Below are positions 32,568 through 44,400 of a stretch of DNA of 64,000 nucleotides, in pieces. The stretch covers positions 3,120,587-3,184,586 of the forward strand of contig CAJINV010000010.1 of NCBI GenBank assembly GCA_905178155.1, written 5' to 3'. The notes under the pieces were generated by a model, which saw only the letters and a list, made by a program, of their open reading frames with translations, was not told the origin of the DNA and did not search any database. Both the position numbers and the translations under genes were made by a program. How positions within the stretch are numbered: the first letter of the stretch is position 1; each line of letters opens with the position of its first letter. The stretch comes from Amoebophrya sp. A120 (Eukaryota; Sar; Dinophyceae; Syndiniales; Amoebophryaceae).

Positions 32568-33823
32568 TCAGGTCTCGAGTTGTGCATGTCCTGTCGCTGC
32601 TTCCGTTGTTCTTCCGCCCAGCATCGTCCCAACGGAGGTAGCTGCAGCCCCCGTCACAGAGGCAAAACTCCAGATTCTCTGGGCCTGTTTTGCGAGCCGC
32701 TTCCCGTTGCGGTACTTCCTGTAGGTGTAAATGAGAAACAAGAGGAAAAACGCCAGCAGCATCCGGATCCGCTTCTTGATTTGGGAAAGCAGCAGTTGCC
32801 TCTGCTCCAGCGACTCGAAGTGTTTCAGCCTCGATGTGTTCTTGTAGGGAGATGTTGCTGGTGTTCCCTGCCGCCCCCCGCGACCTCCTCCTGCTTCGAT
32901 GTCAACATCGCCGGCTTGTAGTTCCAAGGCAAGCTGTTTCTCTTTTGCGGTTTGCTCGTAAATGGTGTCCAATTCCTTCTTCAAGGACTCATTTTCATTG
33001 GTGTAGTACCCCTTTAGGCCAAATAACCAACTCATCAACTGCGAGATCCGGTAGGAAATCTGGGAGAATTGTTCCTGCATCTAGTTTATCAAGTGGTGCA
33101 AATATTATGTCTGGAGATTTGTCATGCAGTTTTTCCAAGCTCGACCCAGTTTGGAATGCAAGCCCTAGAATGATGACAGGCTCTAGTACAGCCTCTCGGT
33201 GATCATGATGCATATTCTGCATGAGAAATGTTGCCCCCTCAACATAGCCAGAATTGTGAACCTTTTGCAAGTCATCACGCAAGGCAGATTTTTGTACGAT
33301 CCACAACATGCATCACAAGTCTGGCATTCTTCCAAACCCAGACATATTTGCATTTGATATGGTCCAGAAACATCGTGTTCAGCTCCATCATCTGCGTCAT
33401 CTGGAACATTTGGTTCACTATCAAGTGCAAAAATGTCTGGGTCTGGAAACTTGTAATGCTAAAAATGAATACAAGACGCACTGCAATACGCAGCTACGCA
33501 TGACAAATTTTTTGGCTGCCATGTCTTACGTGATATTCCGCATGGCAAACTGCGTTTCTGCATGACAGGAAAGAGGGCTTTTTCGTGCCTATGCAACACA
33601 GATTCCCGAGTCATGCCAGACAAGCATGACAAACTTGCATTCTTCCAGACCCAGACCTTTTACATTTGATATTCACCGAGTTTTGCAGATTGCCGTCCTG
33701 CTGGCCTCCCGCCCCGTACATTCCGCCCATGCCGTACATGCCCATGGCGCCGTAGCCTCCCATTCCCATCCCGTATCCGCCTCCATAGCCCCCGTATCCT
33801 CCGTAGAGGCTGCGACCATACAT
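32568..33823 (-). CDS. Pex13-like Gly/Tyr-rich membrane protein
   Basis: Exons 33823-33672, 33418-33360 and 33086-32568 give 239 residues after two family A introners are removed. The N-terminus is a Gly/Tyr/Met-rich run (MYGRSLYGGYGGYGGGYGMG). Then come QMFQMTQMMELNTMFLDQMQ and a helix, SYRISQLMSWLFGLKGYY. A membrane span near residues 180-198 (RMLLAFFLLFLIYTYRKYR) follows. This order is like the N-terminal half of peroxin-13, which docks import receptors at the peroxisome; there is no SH3 domain, as in plant forms. The match is by pattern only, and another Gly-rich membrane protein is possible. Confidence 0.55.
33087..33359. mobile_element. Introner, family A
   Basis: Left end diverged (TATCAAGTGGTGCAAATATT), right end CAAACCCAGACATATTTGC; flanks TAGTT/TGGTC. 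Removal reads FLDQMQEQFSQ. Interior resembles the copy at 61150. Confidence 0.78.
33419..33671. mobile_element. Introner, family A
   Basis: Ends TATCAAGTGCAAAAATGTCTG type; flanking repeat TTCAC exact. Removal reads LQNSVNQMFQMT. Confidence 0.88.
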
Positions 33824-34924
33824 GATCTTGATGTTCTTGTGCCGATGGTCGTTGTTTGTGTGGTCTTCGTGTTAGTACAAGAGCCGACGCGTATGTTGTA
33901 AAACTTAAAGTGCGTCGTGCGTGCTTCTGGTTCAGGAAACGACTGTATTGAAGTTCTGCAGTTTTCAAAGATCTGTGTTCTTGTGTCCAATTGCTCTTTT
34001 TCTTGATCCCGACGTAGGAGATGAAAACAACGCAAGAATTAGAACGCCAACTGGATCTCGATCTTCTACTAAAGCCAGATCGACGCCTGACGCCAAAATC
34101 GAGAATACAAGCTCAATGCGCTGCAAGTAGGAAAAAAGCTCCGGCGCGAGAAAAGATACTTAGGAACTGGGACGGCGCAAGAAGACGAACCTTTCGAGAA
34201 AACCATCAAGCTTCTACTCGATACACGACTGCCCTTCTGGCTCATCAATATTTTTTTTCGTCTTCTTCCGCAACTGAATTTTTTCGGACTAAGAATCCGC
34301 ATCCGCACCATAACAATTTCAATTCGTTGATGCACCCGCCGAAAATAAAACCCACAATTTTTTTATATAGATTCCGTTCTTCAAATCAAAGGGTTCAAAG
34401 AAACAATCAAAATTGCTTCCTTGTCGTTCTCGTTGCACTAGTTCGTTCTCGAAGTGACAGAAAAGCTCCGAGGAGATCGTTCTTTCAAATGATTGATGCA
34501 AAAACAAGCTCTACAATTACTTAAAGTTAAACGGCTAATATAGCTCAAGATTTATTTTACGACTCAGGCTGCTCGCCGTCCCGCGGCTCTAGTTCATTTG
34601 CATTGAAAGGGGAAAAGAAAACGAAGGCGCGATAAATACTAAGTTTCCTTTTTGACATTGAAGTTGAAGATGACCACAGCTGCAGGCGTTATACTTCATC
34701 TAGCCCTACTGGTTAGCTTTATCAATTAAACACTCTTAGCAGTGGCAGGGTCAGGGTTGGAAAGTCCACAGATCAGGTGTTCTTGACCAGTTCTCTCGAT
34801 ATTAGCTTTAGGGTTTTAGACAGAAGCAAGAAAAAGATTATTGCCCATAAAGAAGTTTAAGTTCTTCTGAAGACGTGTAAATCAAATTTGAATTTGATTT
34901 TTTTTGTGCCCGCCCCGCACCTCT
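33824..34924. other. Spacer between MND1 and the Pex13-like gene
   Basis: AT-rich. It contains a plus-strand frame of 167 codons (34021-34524), basic and irregular, which I do not accept as a gene. Confidence 0.4.
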
Positions 34925-37186
34925 CTACGCAACCTCCTCGTACTCCTCCGGGAGCTCATATCCTGTGCAAAAGTATCGCATCGGTAGTTGTAATTGCAAT
35001 TGCAATTGCAATCGCAATGGCAATGATCTGGTCCTGCATTACAGATCTTCCATCGTCCCTCATAAGGGAAAAAATCACCCTTGGAAAATTTTCTAGTTCG
35101 AAAACAAGTTTGCAAATGCAATTTCGACTCGAAATGCGACAATTTTGCAAAAATGCATAGCTCGAAATGCGCATTGATATCCGCCACCGCAATGCCTCCG
35201 GACCGCGCCAGGTGACTCCGACACGTGTCGATGTGGTATTATCCCAAGCAAAAACGTTCCCACAGCATAGTCAAGTTGGGAATCTAGCAACACAAATCTC
35301 CAAGTTTTGGGAGCTGTGCATGACAAGTTTCCCTCTGCAGTTGTGTAGTGCTGGTTGGCAAGGGAAGCCGCATGAGAAAGCCACTTTCTCATCCTGTTTC
35401 CAGCATTACAAATTCCAAATCGCGATTGGTAATGCCTCTACTTATGGAGCTGCGCATTACAAACGTTCCTGTCATTGCACATTTGCATGACGATATTGGG
35501 GTGAGGACGTTTTTACACAGGATAGGTATCCCCATTTGTTCACCATTTCTTTCACGGTCGGAATCATGGACCGCTGTTTCATATGCATTGCAAAACTATC
35601 GTACGTAGTAGACATTGCATTACAAATTTTATCTAGAAAAAAGCAATTTGTCATGCGTGTTCGAGTAGACAGCTGGATTTGTCATGCATACCCGACTGCG
35701 CCACATCGAAAACCTTTGCACCGTCGCCGCAAGCAGCTACGGCCGCAGGAGATTTGTCATGCATGGCTGCAATAATTACTACGAGTACGATACTTTTGCA
35801 GAGGATATTTCATCAGCTCCGCGGGGTCCTTCTTCCGCAGCTGGGAGATTTCCAGTATCAAATGCAAAAGTGTCTGGGTCTGGAAGGATGCAAGGTTTGT
35901 CATGCACATTTTGCATGATTCCTGACGTCTTTGATGCATGTTGCCCTAGCATCACTGATTTTGCGAGGGCATCCTGATGCCTATACCGCATGAGAGATGT
36001 TGCCCTCTTTCCATGGCAAAAACTGGACCTCTTTTGCGGGTCATGCAGTACAGATTTTTGTAGCATGCAAATGCAGCATCACAAGTTACATCCTTCCAGA
36101 CCCAGGCATATTTGCAATGCATATCCAGTTTCAGCTTGTTATTCGTCTTGGTGATCCTATCCACGTCAGCTTTCTGGGGCAATAAAGCGGTTGTTCCAAC
36201 CCCCGGCGTGCTGTTGTTCTCTTTTCCCGCGGCACAACTGGAGGTTGTTGTAGCTGTTACGTTGACCGTTTCGAAGTTCGTTTTTAGCTGCTGCAACTGT
36301 TGGACCAACTGCTTTTCGATGACCGTCTCCAAGTGCTCCAGCTCGCGCAACTGCTGTTTTTCCGAAGCAACTTTCTTTATGAACTGCAAAAGTATCGTAC
36401 TAGTAGTAATTGCAATACAAATTAGCTCAACGCGACAAATGGAATTTGTCATGCTGTTTTGCCTTGGTATGGAGATTTGTGATGCAAGACTTGCATTTAT
36501 ACGAGTACGATACTTTTGCACAGGATATTCTTCGGATTCAGCCAAAAAACGGTGCTGGAACCGACCTTGTCTTGCAACACTTCTGCTTCGGAGAGCAGAG
36601 CTTCCAAAATCTCCTTCAGGTAGGGCTGCCGGATCCCCTTGGGCTTCAAGCCGTTTTCCAACTCCTTAAGTGTGTAGAAGTTCCCGCCCTCGTTCTCACT
36701 TTTCCACCAAGCCAGCATCTCCTGCCGCTTCTCTTCCGGTGACATGCCGTGTTTCGCCTTCTTCGCTATCCTGTGCAAAACAAGCATCGTATTTTTCGTA
36801 TTGCAGCCATGCATTACAAATCTTTTTGCTTTTCTTAAAGTACCTCCGCACTACAAATCTTATTTCTCACGCTGAGGAAATTTGTGATGCATTTATACGA
36901 GTGCGATACTTTTGCAGTTCATATTCGCATTGTTGTGTTTATTTCCCTCCGCGGTTCCCCCGGCCGTGTCTGCGGTCTTCTGGTCGCGTTTGTTGGTATT
37001 GGCAGTGTGGATAGTGGTTGCACCTGCAGAGGGAGTAAATGCGGGACCTCCACCAGTCAAGGTCGTGGGTTGTACTAGTTGGGCAACTGCGGCGTTTCCT
37101 TGTGGCGCTGCAGATGTAGCACTGGTCGTGGAGGTGGTTTCACCAGCCTGGCCAGGTTGAAGAACTGTAGACGATGAAGCTGCCAT
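34925..37186 (-). CDS. MND1: Meiotic nuclear division protein 1 homolog
   Basis: Seven exons separated by six introners (B, F, B, A, B, B) give 314 residues: 37186-36924, 36766-36528, 36377-36124, 35855-35808, 35581-35525, 35239-35160, 34958-34925. Residues from about 92 read GMSPEEKRQEMLAWW, NFYTLKELENGLKPKGI, EILEALLSEAEVLQDK and SSTVFWLNP, the conserved winged-helix start of MND1. A coiled coil follows (LRELEHLETVIEKQL) and the end INAHFELPEEYEEVA matches the usual C-terminus. MND1 pairs with HOP2 to help RAD51/DMC1 strand exchange in meiosis. An Ala/Thr-rich N-terminal extension of about 90 residues and a linker after the coiled coil are unusual. Stop TAG at 34925. Confidence 0.88.
34959..35159. 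mobile_element. Introner, family B, diverged right end
   Basis: Left end TATCCTGTGCAAAAGTATCG; right end only loosely matches (TTTTGCAAAAATGCATA). Flanks GCTCA/GCTCG. Removal reads INAHFELPEEYEE, the conserved MND1 tail. Confidence 0.82.
35240..35524. mobile_element. Introner, family F
   Basis: Ends TATCCCAAGCAAAAACGTTC and TTTTTACACAGGATA; flanking repeat GGTAT exact. Removal reads VNKWGYHIDTCR. Confidence 0.86.
35582..35807. mobile_element. Introner, family B
   Basis: Ends TATGCATTGC and GCAGAGGATA; flanking repeat TTTCA exact. Removal reads AELMKQRSMIPT. Confidence 0.88.
35856..36123. mobile_element. Introner, family A
   Basis: Left end TATCAAATGCAAAAGTGTCTG type, right end GCAATGCATA; flanking repeat TCCAG exact. 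Removal reads NKLKLEISQLRK. Confidence 0.88.
36378..36527. mobile_element. Introner, family B
   Basis: Ends TATGAACTGC and GCACAGGATA; flanking repeat TTCTT exact. Removal reads WLNPKKVASEKQ. Confidence 0.88.
36767..36923. mobile_element. Introner, family B
   Basis: Ends TATCCTGTGC and GCAGTTCATA; flanking repeat TTCGC exact. Removal reads HNNAKKAKHGMSP. Confidence 0.88.
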
Positions 37187-37416
37187 GTTGATCGTGACCA
37201 CAGCAGGAGTGCTTTACCTTCGCTTTGGTCTGCCTACAACTTGTTTTGTGGTCAAGCTACTATAGATTCCTTACCGTGCTTTCTGACTCCTCTAAGTAGT
37301 TCCAGGAAAAATTTGGTACATCACCTCGCCAACGTTGCGTTTATTTTGCAGACAACTCCATACTTGTAGTACATCTCACCACACACGAGCACGTGGACGA
37401 CGTTCTTTTTTGCATC

Positions 37417-38115
37417 AGTAGCATTCCCCATTTGCAGTTGCACATTTGCTGGCCTCAAAAGTAAAAGGAACCCTCTCGGTGCAACAACCGTCGACCCTCC
37501 GGCGAGCAGTTTTGAAGAAGCAACCATTTTTTGCACGAGGAACATGCAACACTCCAAAAACAACGAAGACCAACTGTTTCTCTCCTGTCTCTCAATCAGT
37601 CGTCGAGCGAAGCATTAAAATCAGGGTTTCAGCCTTCTTATTTGTCAGTTCTATCTTAGTTGGTTCATCCATTGTATGCTGCGGTGCAAAAGCGACAGCA
37701 GTACTTTTCTTTGTCGAACCGAAAGAACAGAGCGCGCAAATCTCTTCATCTACCGAAGCAATATGCTGGAATGAGTCGACGACGAGATCTTATCTGTCGC
37801 GAATTGTTCACGTTCATCTTCGATTCATATGTGAAAATCGTCTCCGTAGTGCTACATAATTGGTCATCTCTTGTCGCTTCGCGTATATTTATAGAATGTC
37901 GCTGTATGATTTTGACTGTTGCAGCGTCGACCCCCATGAACTCTGAAGAAGTAGAAGCGCGCCGACATCGACATGGGTCGTGGGACTTCTTGCGGTTTCG
38001 AAATATTAAACAATATTATAGGACTCGAGTCTCAATCGTCTCACATCGCGGCCTCAATCTGATTGTCTTTCAGTGTAGCTCCTGCCAAGTTCTTGCCAGT
38101 AGTACTCGTCCTGAC
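37417..38115. repeat. Duplicated spacer and gene end, copy 1
   Basis: Aligns by eye with 40727-41450 (shared AGTAGCATTCCCCATTTGCA, AAGGAACCCTCTCGGTGCAA and GCAGCGTCGACCCCC). It lies directly upstream of MND1, so it may include its promoter. Confidence 0.75.
38042..38115 (-). pseudogene. Fragment of the primase-like gene C-terminus
   Basis: Reads QDEYYWQELGRSYTERQSD then stop, against QDEYYWRELLDGSSYSYAGG at the end of the gene at 41379. Part of the larger duplicate; no upstream coding sequence was copied. Confidence 0.6.
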
Positions 38116-38183
38116 AAACAATAATAGTAAGTTCGGCAACTATTGCACAACTAACACGGCCGGCTAAATAAGCTAACGATCCA

Positions 38184-40396
38184 TCACCAAAACGACCAAA
38201 GCGCGCAGGTACTAACACTCACAGACACAGCTTCCAACCTGCTCAATAAAACGCTGCGAAGCCCAACGCCATCGCCATTGTTGTCGTGATGGTACTTAAT
38301 CGCGGCGATCGGGCTGCTAGACTTGTTTCGGGCAGCGGACTTGTTATGGCGTTCTCAATTGTTACAGTCTCAGCTGTTACATGATTTGTCATGCAAAATC
38401 ACATCAGAATTAACACGATCAAGCTGCTTCGCATGACAAATTCTCGAAGAGGCAAACAGGCTGAGAATCTGCGCCGAGGAATCTGTCATGCAATACGCGC
38501 AAGGTCACGACCCCTTTTAGTTTTGCCGTTCTTGCATCACAAATTCATGCAACAGCTGAGACTCTAACGTTTGAGAACGCCATACTTGTTCGCTCCGTCG
38601 TCGGTTTCCATTTTCGCAGCTTCCGTTTTCGCTGTGGATGTGGATGTGGTGGTGGTCGTCAGCCACTGGGCGTTTTCTGCGTCCAGGCTCCATGCTGGCG
38701 CGTACAGCAGGGCACCGCAGATGGTAAGCTTGTCTAAGCCAAATTTATATTTATTGCCACTTGGACTAGCTGGTAGTCGGTGAATCGGCGCGAGTACGTA
38801 CACTCGTTTGACCGGCTGCGTCACCGGGAAGCTGCCTTCCGCGGCGCCGATCTTGCTTTGCGTTCCCTCCTCCTGCCCGGATGCAACTGCGCCGAGCTGG
38901 ACGTAGTCTTTGCCCGCTTCGAGGTTTCCGGCGTGCAGCTTCGCGTACAGCTCCTTCCCGATTTCAGCCGCCCCCGCCGCGTCGACGGCTTCCTCATCCG
39001 CTATGGGATTCTCAAATGTTACATTCTCAACTGTTACATGGATTTGTCATGCAAAACTACCATAAGCCGCCAGATGATCAAGCTACTTCGCATGACAAAT
39101 CTCCGACTCCGAGGGGACAAACAGCATCTAAATCTGTGCCGAATCTGTGATGCGAAAGCAGCAAGCTTGCCACCTTGACTCTTGCTGTTCTTGCATTACA
39201 AATCCATGTAACACTTGAGAATGTAACAGTTGAGAACGCCATATCATCCGCCTGGAGAGTCGGGTCGAACCACACCGTGGCACTGTCCAATCGATCGCGG
39301 TAGCCGTTTATCAAAAGTAAAAATGTCTGGGTCTGGAAACTTGTGATGCTGGGTGGCGTCTCATGATGAGGCTACTAATGCTGGCTCAGCATGACAAATT
39401 TCTGAGCTCCTAGGTGTTGCCTATTCTGCATGACAAACTGTGCTTCTGCATCACAGAAAAACGGAGAACTTGGGTAACGTGCATGACAGATTTAAGAGTC
39501 ATGCCAGACAAGCATGACAAACATGAATTCTTCCAGACCCAGACATTTTTACAGTTGATACCGTTGTGCCGGTTGAACAGATCGAGCCGGGTCAGGTGCT
39601 GCGGCTTCCCGTCGGCAAACTGCACGCGCCACCAGTTCAATCCATCTTCCGGGTGGACTTCCGTGGCGCTGGTTGGCCCGATCACGTTGCAGGTGCCACC
39701 TTCGGACCAAGATGTGCCTTGTCCGCTCTCGTACTTCAACGGCCCCGCTTGGTTTTGGTACTCCAGGGGGGTACTCGCTTCCACCAGCATTTCAGCTGGA
39801 ATGAGCACCTCGTCCTCTGTCCTCCGCCGACCGGTGTTTTTGCTGCTTTTCTTGTTCTTCTCTTGTCGCAGCATCGACATCAAGTGTCGCCTCGCTGGTT
39901 TCACCACGGAAGAGGAGGTGGAAGAAAAAGAAGAAGTGCCTGATCCTGTCGTCGTTCCGTTAACCTAGTTGCTCGTCCTCATTTGTACTACGACCTGTTC
40001 GTTTGTTGCTCCGCTTCTTGTCGTGCCCTCCTCGGGTGAGCCGACACTTCTAGTAGTATTTTTATTTGCTGAAGCAGCTTGTATTGCAGCTTGGGCGTTC
40101 TTCATAGAAGTAGACCTGCTGGAGCTGGTAGCGACTACTTCTCTCTGCAGCTGATGGGATCTTTTACTTGTTTTAGTCGATGCCATTTGACGAGTTTGAT
40201 GTTCCTCCTCGCGCTGCAATAACGCGGACGCTGCTTCACCTGTTGGGGTCAGCAGTACTGACGTTTTTGGGGTAGTAGAGTGGTCGACATCGTCGCGCCG
40301 TCGACCGTGGAGGTGGGGGTCCAGCGCGGTCGTAATAACGCCAGTCAGCACGCCGGACCAAGCGCAACACCTCCAAAATGGTGTTGCTGGTGACAT
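38184..40396 (-). CDS. Unknown protein with an in-frame TAG
   Basis: Exons 40396-39561, 39308-39244, 39001-38585 and 38344-38184 sum to a whole number of codons (about 487). It begins MSPATPFWRCCAWSG. The first exon contains one TAG at about 39965-39967 in an otherwise continuous frame. A 30-base GT...TAG segment (GTCGTAGTAC...GCAACTAG) just before it could be a tiny in-frame intron; or the gene may start at an internal Met (MSMLRQEKNKK). A domain-like part reads EDGLNWWRVQFADGKPQHLT and another reads VKRVYVLAPIHRLPASPSG, then KLTICGALLYAPAWSLD. I recognise no family. Stop TGA at 38184. Confidence 0.6.
38345..38584. mobile_element. Introner, family D
   Basis: Ends TATGGCGTTCTCAATTGTTA and GAGAACGCCATA; flanking repeat CTTGT exact. 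Removal reads GANKSAARNKS. Confidence 0.88.
39002..39243. mobile_element. Introner, family D
   Basis: Ends TATGGGATTCTCAAATG and GAGAACGCCATA. The flanks share CATCCGC with a two-base offset. Removal keeps frame (TLQADDEEAVDA). Confidence 0.83.
39309..39560. mobile_element. Introner, family A
   Basis: Ends TATCAAAAGTAAAAATGTC and complement type; flanking repeat CCGTT exact. Removal reads NRHNGYRDRLDS. Interior nearly identical to the copy at 44960. Confidence 0.88.
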
Positions 40397-40726
40397 TTTT
40401 TGTTTTAGCGTTTTGCAGCTCTGTGCAATTCACCACGCTTGCGCTTGGTGATAAGCGCTTTTCTGCCGCCGCCACGCAAATGAGTGCACAACTAGAAGAT
40501 AGAGGCTCTTGTCAATATACAACGCAATAACACTAAACGCAAAACAGTTTCTTCAGCGAGCACGTTTTTTGTTGAGACGCCCCGATGTTGAGTGTTGTTT
40601 CTTTTTTATTCGTCCCGCGGCACAATTATCGATCATAATTTTACTGCATCGACTCGACCACTCACTCGACGTCGATAATTCCATCGACATGTCGCTCGTC
40701 TGTATCTCTACTCCACCGTGTCCTCA

Positions 40727-41450
40727 GTAGCATTCCCCATTTGCAGTTCCACATTAATTTGATGACCTCAAAAGTAAAAGGAACCCTCTCGGTGCAACGA
40801 CCGTCGACCCTCCTCTGACAAGCAGTAGTTTTGAAGCAACCAATAATTTTTGCACGAGGAACAAGCAACACTCGAAAAACAACGAAGACCAACTGTTTCG
40901 CTGTCTCTCAAGTAGTCGTCGAGCGAACGAGTAAAATCAGGGTTTTAGATTCTGTTTCTGATTCTGTTTCTGTTACTTCATCCTTCATTTATAGATTACA
41001 TGTCCCGGTGGAAAAGCCACAAGCACAATAGTGATTTTCTTATAAATATGTCGAGCCGAAAGCAGTGGCAGAAAGCGCGCAAATTTCCTCTACCGAAACA
41101 ATATGCTGGAATGACAATGAGTCGACGATGAGATCTTATGTATCTGTCGCGGATTGTTCAAGGAGCTCGTCCCTTAATAGTGTGAAAATCGTCTCCGTGG
41201 TGCTACATGGGTCATCTCTTGTCGCTTCGCTTATATAGAATGTCGCTGTATGATTTTGACAAATGCAGCGTCGACCCCCCTGAACTCTGAAGAAGCAGAA
41301 GCGTGTCGGCGCCGAGGTGGATCGTGTCTGCTGCCGTTTCAACATGTAGGAATCGAATCCCAAACGACCACCGCGGCCTCAATATGATTGTCCCCCAGCG
41401 TAGCTGTAGCTGCTGCCATCAAGTAGTTCTCGCCAGTAGTACTCATCCTG
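40727..41450. repeat. Duplicated spacer and gene end, copy 2
   Basis: Partner of 37417-38115. It covers the spacer upstream of the gene at 38184-40396 and the last codons of the primase-like gene, so this copy looks like the source. Confidence 0.75.
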
Positions 41451-44400
41451 GTAAAAGTCTCGATACCTCGTCACCGCTGCGTCGTCTCCGTAGCACATGC
41501 GGCACCGGCAGCCGCTGCGGTGCTGCAGATGCTTCGGCAGAAGCCGATCCCGGGCGAGGAGCGGGACGAGGAGAGGCTTTTGACGTGCTTGCGGTGTTAC
41601 TTCTGATCGCCTTTGTCTACTGGGTCGTGCTTCATCATCATCATCGTCCACTTCATGGGCTGTTGATTCGGGTTCTTGCGCCCAAACTTCTCTTTGAATC
41701 TGGTCGGAGCAAGGTTTATAATTTACGGCGTTTTTGATATCCTCAGGACGACCGGGTCCTGATCTACTTCTCGTGAAGTTATCCTGTAGCTCTTGACCCG
41801 CTCCGAAAAGCCGACTTCTCTTCTCACGGGAAGACGGCGGCAGGGCAACATCATCAATATGAAATGTAAAAATGTCTGGGTCTGGAAGAGTGTGAACTTG
41901 TCATGCAGGTTTTCCCTGACCCTTGAGGTCTGGAATGCGGGGCCTAGCATGGCAGAGTCTGAGAGGTCTCTTTCATGCCTATCCTGCATGAGAAACTCCC
42001 TCCGACCTTGGTCGAAAGTGGCCAGCTTTTGGCACTCATGCAACACAGATTTTTGCATGATTCGGATTTAGCATGACAAGTTGCAATCTTCCAGACCCAG
42101 ACATTTTTGCATTTGATAATCAAATTGAGCGTACGACGGGTCCCGTATGTTCCCCAACTGGTTCCAGACCAAGGCCCGTTAGCATGAGAAGTGGTGAATT
42201 TGTAGTGGATTTTGCATGACAAATTGCAGATGAGTCCGCCGGGACATTGTCCCTCTTGCCCTTCTGGGAAGTGGGTTCTGCACACCGCAGAAGTCAAGGC
42301 TTATGCGGCGGGCAGCTTCCAGGCCCTGGGTGCCGTTCATCTTTGGCCATGTGTATTCGTCTCCCTGAGCTCGCATAAGATTACTGCAGCAGCCGCGGCA
42401 AAGACGCCAAAAAGCAAGCGCTGCGAAGCAAATGCAATTAGGCAAGAAGGCGCTTGTCTTTCCTCCTCGGCCCCACTTCCCAGGGCCTACCTGTGCGCTT
42501 TTTTGAGCACTTTTCTGCGCTAAAGTTTGCTTATCACGGTCGAAAAGGGGGGCCCGGTGAATTTTGGGGTGAATTTTGAAAAAACCGTGGGTGAATTTTG
42601 GCCCGAGGTGCCTATTCAAAATTCGCTAACGCACGAGAAACTTCGGGTTTTGGGGCTAAATTCACCAAGAGAATTCCTGACCTTGGGGTCACGTCGAAAA
42701 GGCCTCGCTCCGGAGGCAAAAACACGCCTGGGGAGTTGGGAGCAGAGCACAGCAGGCGAAGCAAGCTACCGTCCGCGGCCGAATCGTGCCTCCCCTTCCA
42801 CCTGAGGCTGCTCCCAGATATCCAAGTCCAAGCCGAGCCAACCACAACTCGTGAGGGCATACATGTTGAACTAGTGCCCGTGTGTTCATCAGGCGTCGCC
42901 CTCCCTTTCGACAATTCCGGAGAGGAACTTCTCAGGCAGACGCACAGAAGAGTAAGAGCCACCCGATCCACCTTCTTTGGTTACATACGCACTACACAGC
43001 CCGGCGAGCGAGCCCCCGCAAGACCACTTCTTTCGGTCCTGCAAGCGCCACCACGCGACGAGCAGCCCTTCACGCTATGCGGGATGCTTGGGCTCGTGTG
43101 TCTAATACCTAGCGCGCTTCCCTTTTAAGTACTTAAATCTAAATGCAAGTCATGCAATACAAATTCACTGCAAATTCACCCTTCTGTACGCTAACGACCG
43201 TCCAAGGCATAACAAATTGAGCGTAAGACGGGTCCCGTATGTTATCATGATGGAGTTCTCAACTGTTACATTCTCAACTGTTACATGAATTTGCGATGCA
43301 AGAACAGCGAAAGTGAAAGGGAGCACCTTGCAGCTCTAGCATCACAAGTTTGGCACAGATTTCCATGCTGTTTAGCCCTTCTGAGATTTGTCATGCGCAG
43401 CCGCTTGGTCGTGCGGTTGCTTATGGCAATTTTGCATGACAAATCATGTAACAGTTGAGAATGTAACATTTGAGAACGCCATAATCATCAAATCCGTGGA
43501 ACCAGCTTGGGAACATACGGGACCCGTCAGCGTAAGACGGGTCCCGTATGTTCCCAAGCTGGTTCCAGACCAAGACCTCGTCTATCCTGTGCAAAAGTAT
43601 CGTACTCGTACTAATCGCATTCATGCATTACAAATCTTGCTGTTAAGGTAAATCCGCATTGCAAATTTTCTTTCTCATGCTGAGGAAATTTGTCATGCAT
43701 TTATACGAGTACGATACTTTTGCAATGCATATCGTCGGCGCAGCTGGGGTCGAAAGCACGCTTCCAAGTGCAGCTCTTGCTCGTCCGTAAAACCACCAAA
43801 TCTCCGCATCCGTTCACCGAAAAACGGAATCCGGGCTTTTTCACGCGGCGCAAGTCGGAAAACTTATTTGTCGCGGCGGCCCGGAAGTCATTTTGACGCC
43901 ATTCGTCTTCTTGAGAAGACGAACAAGGGCCTGCAAAGCTGCTGGTAGAAGAAGTTTCAGGTTGTCTTGGTTCATCGTCATCTTCCTCGGCTGCATCTAC
44001 TTCATCGTCTCCCCTGGAGGTGCTCTCATCCGGCCGCTTCGCGGTGTTCAGGAGTCGCATGCCAGTCGCGGACGGGAACTTCTCATGCCACAGCGGATTG
44101 TCGTCGAAAATCTCCGTCCAGTCGTTTACACAGGAAGGCTCTTCGTCCTCATCTTCATCTTGATGTTCATCGTGAGGACGACCACCATCTTGTTCGTGAA
44201 GATAATTATCACCGTCCTGATTTTTCTTCTGCAGGAGTTGTATTGCCTCGTTCTTCTCGGCAATTGTCCCGTGCGTCAGGTGCTTGGTCAAAAAGTCGCG
44301 GAACCATAGCAAGTCTTTGTTGCCGCGGTCTTCTTGTTCGAAAAAAAAATCCTTAATGCGGTGATGCGCCGCTTCGTGGAGGGACAAAGTGTTCTTTTTC

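Noticed and set aside
34021-34524. Plus-strand frame of 167 codons
   Set aside because: Irregular basic composition, AT-rich spacer context, no domain, no introner, and opposite strand to all firm genes.
42598-43128. Plus-strand frame of 176 codons in the GC-rich cargo
   Set aside because: GC-rich DNA gives long chance frames; nothing recognisable, and it overlaps other frames of similar length.
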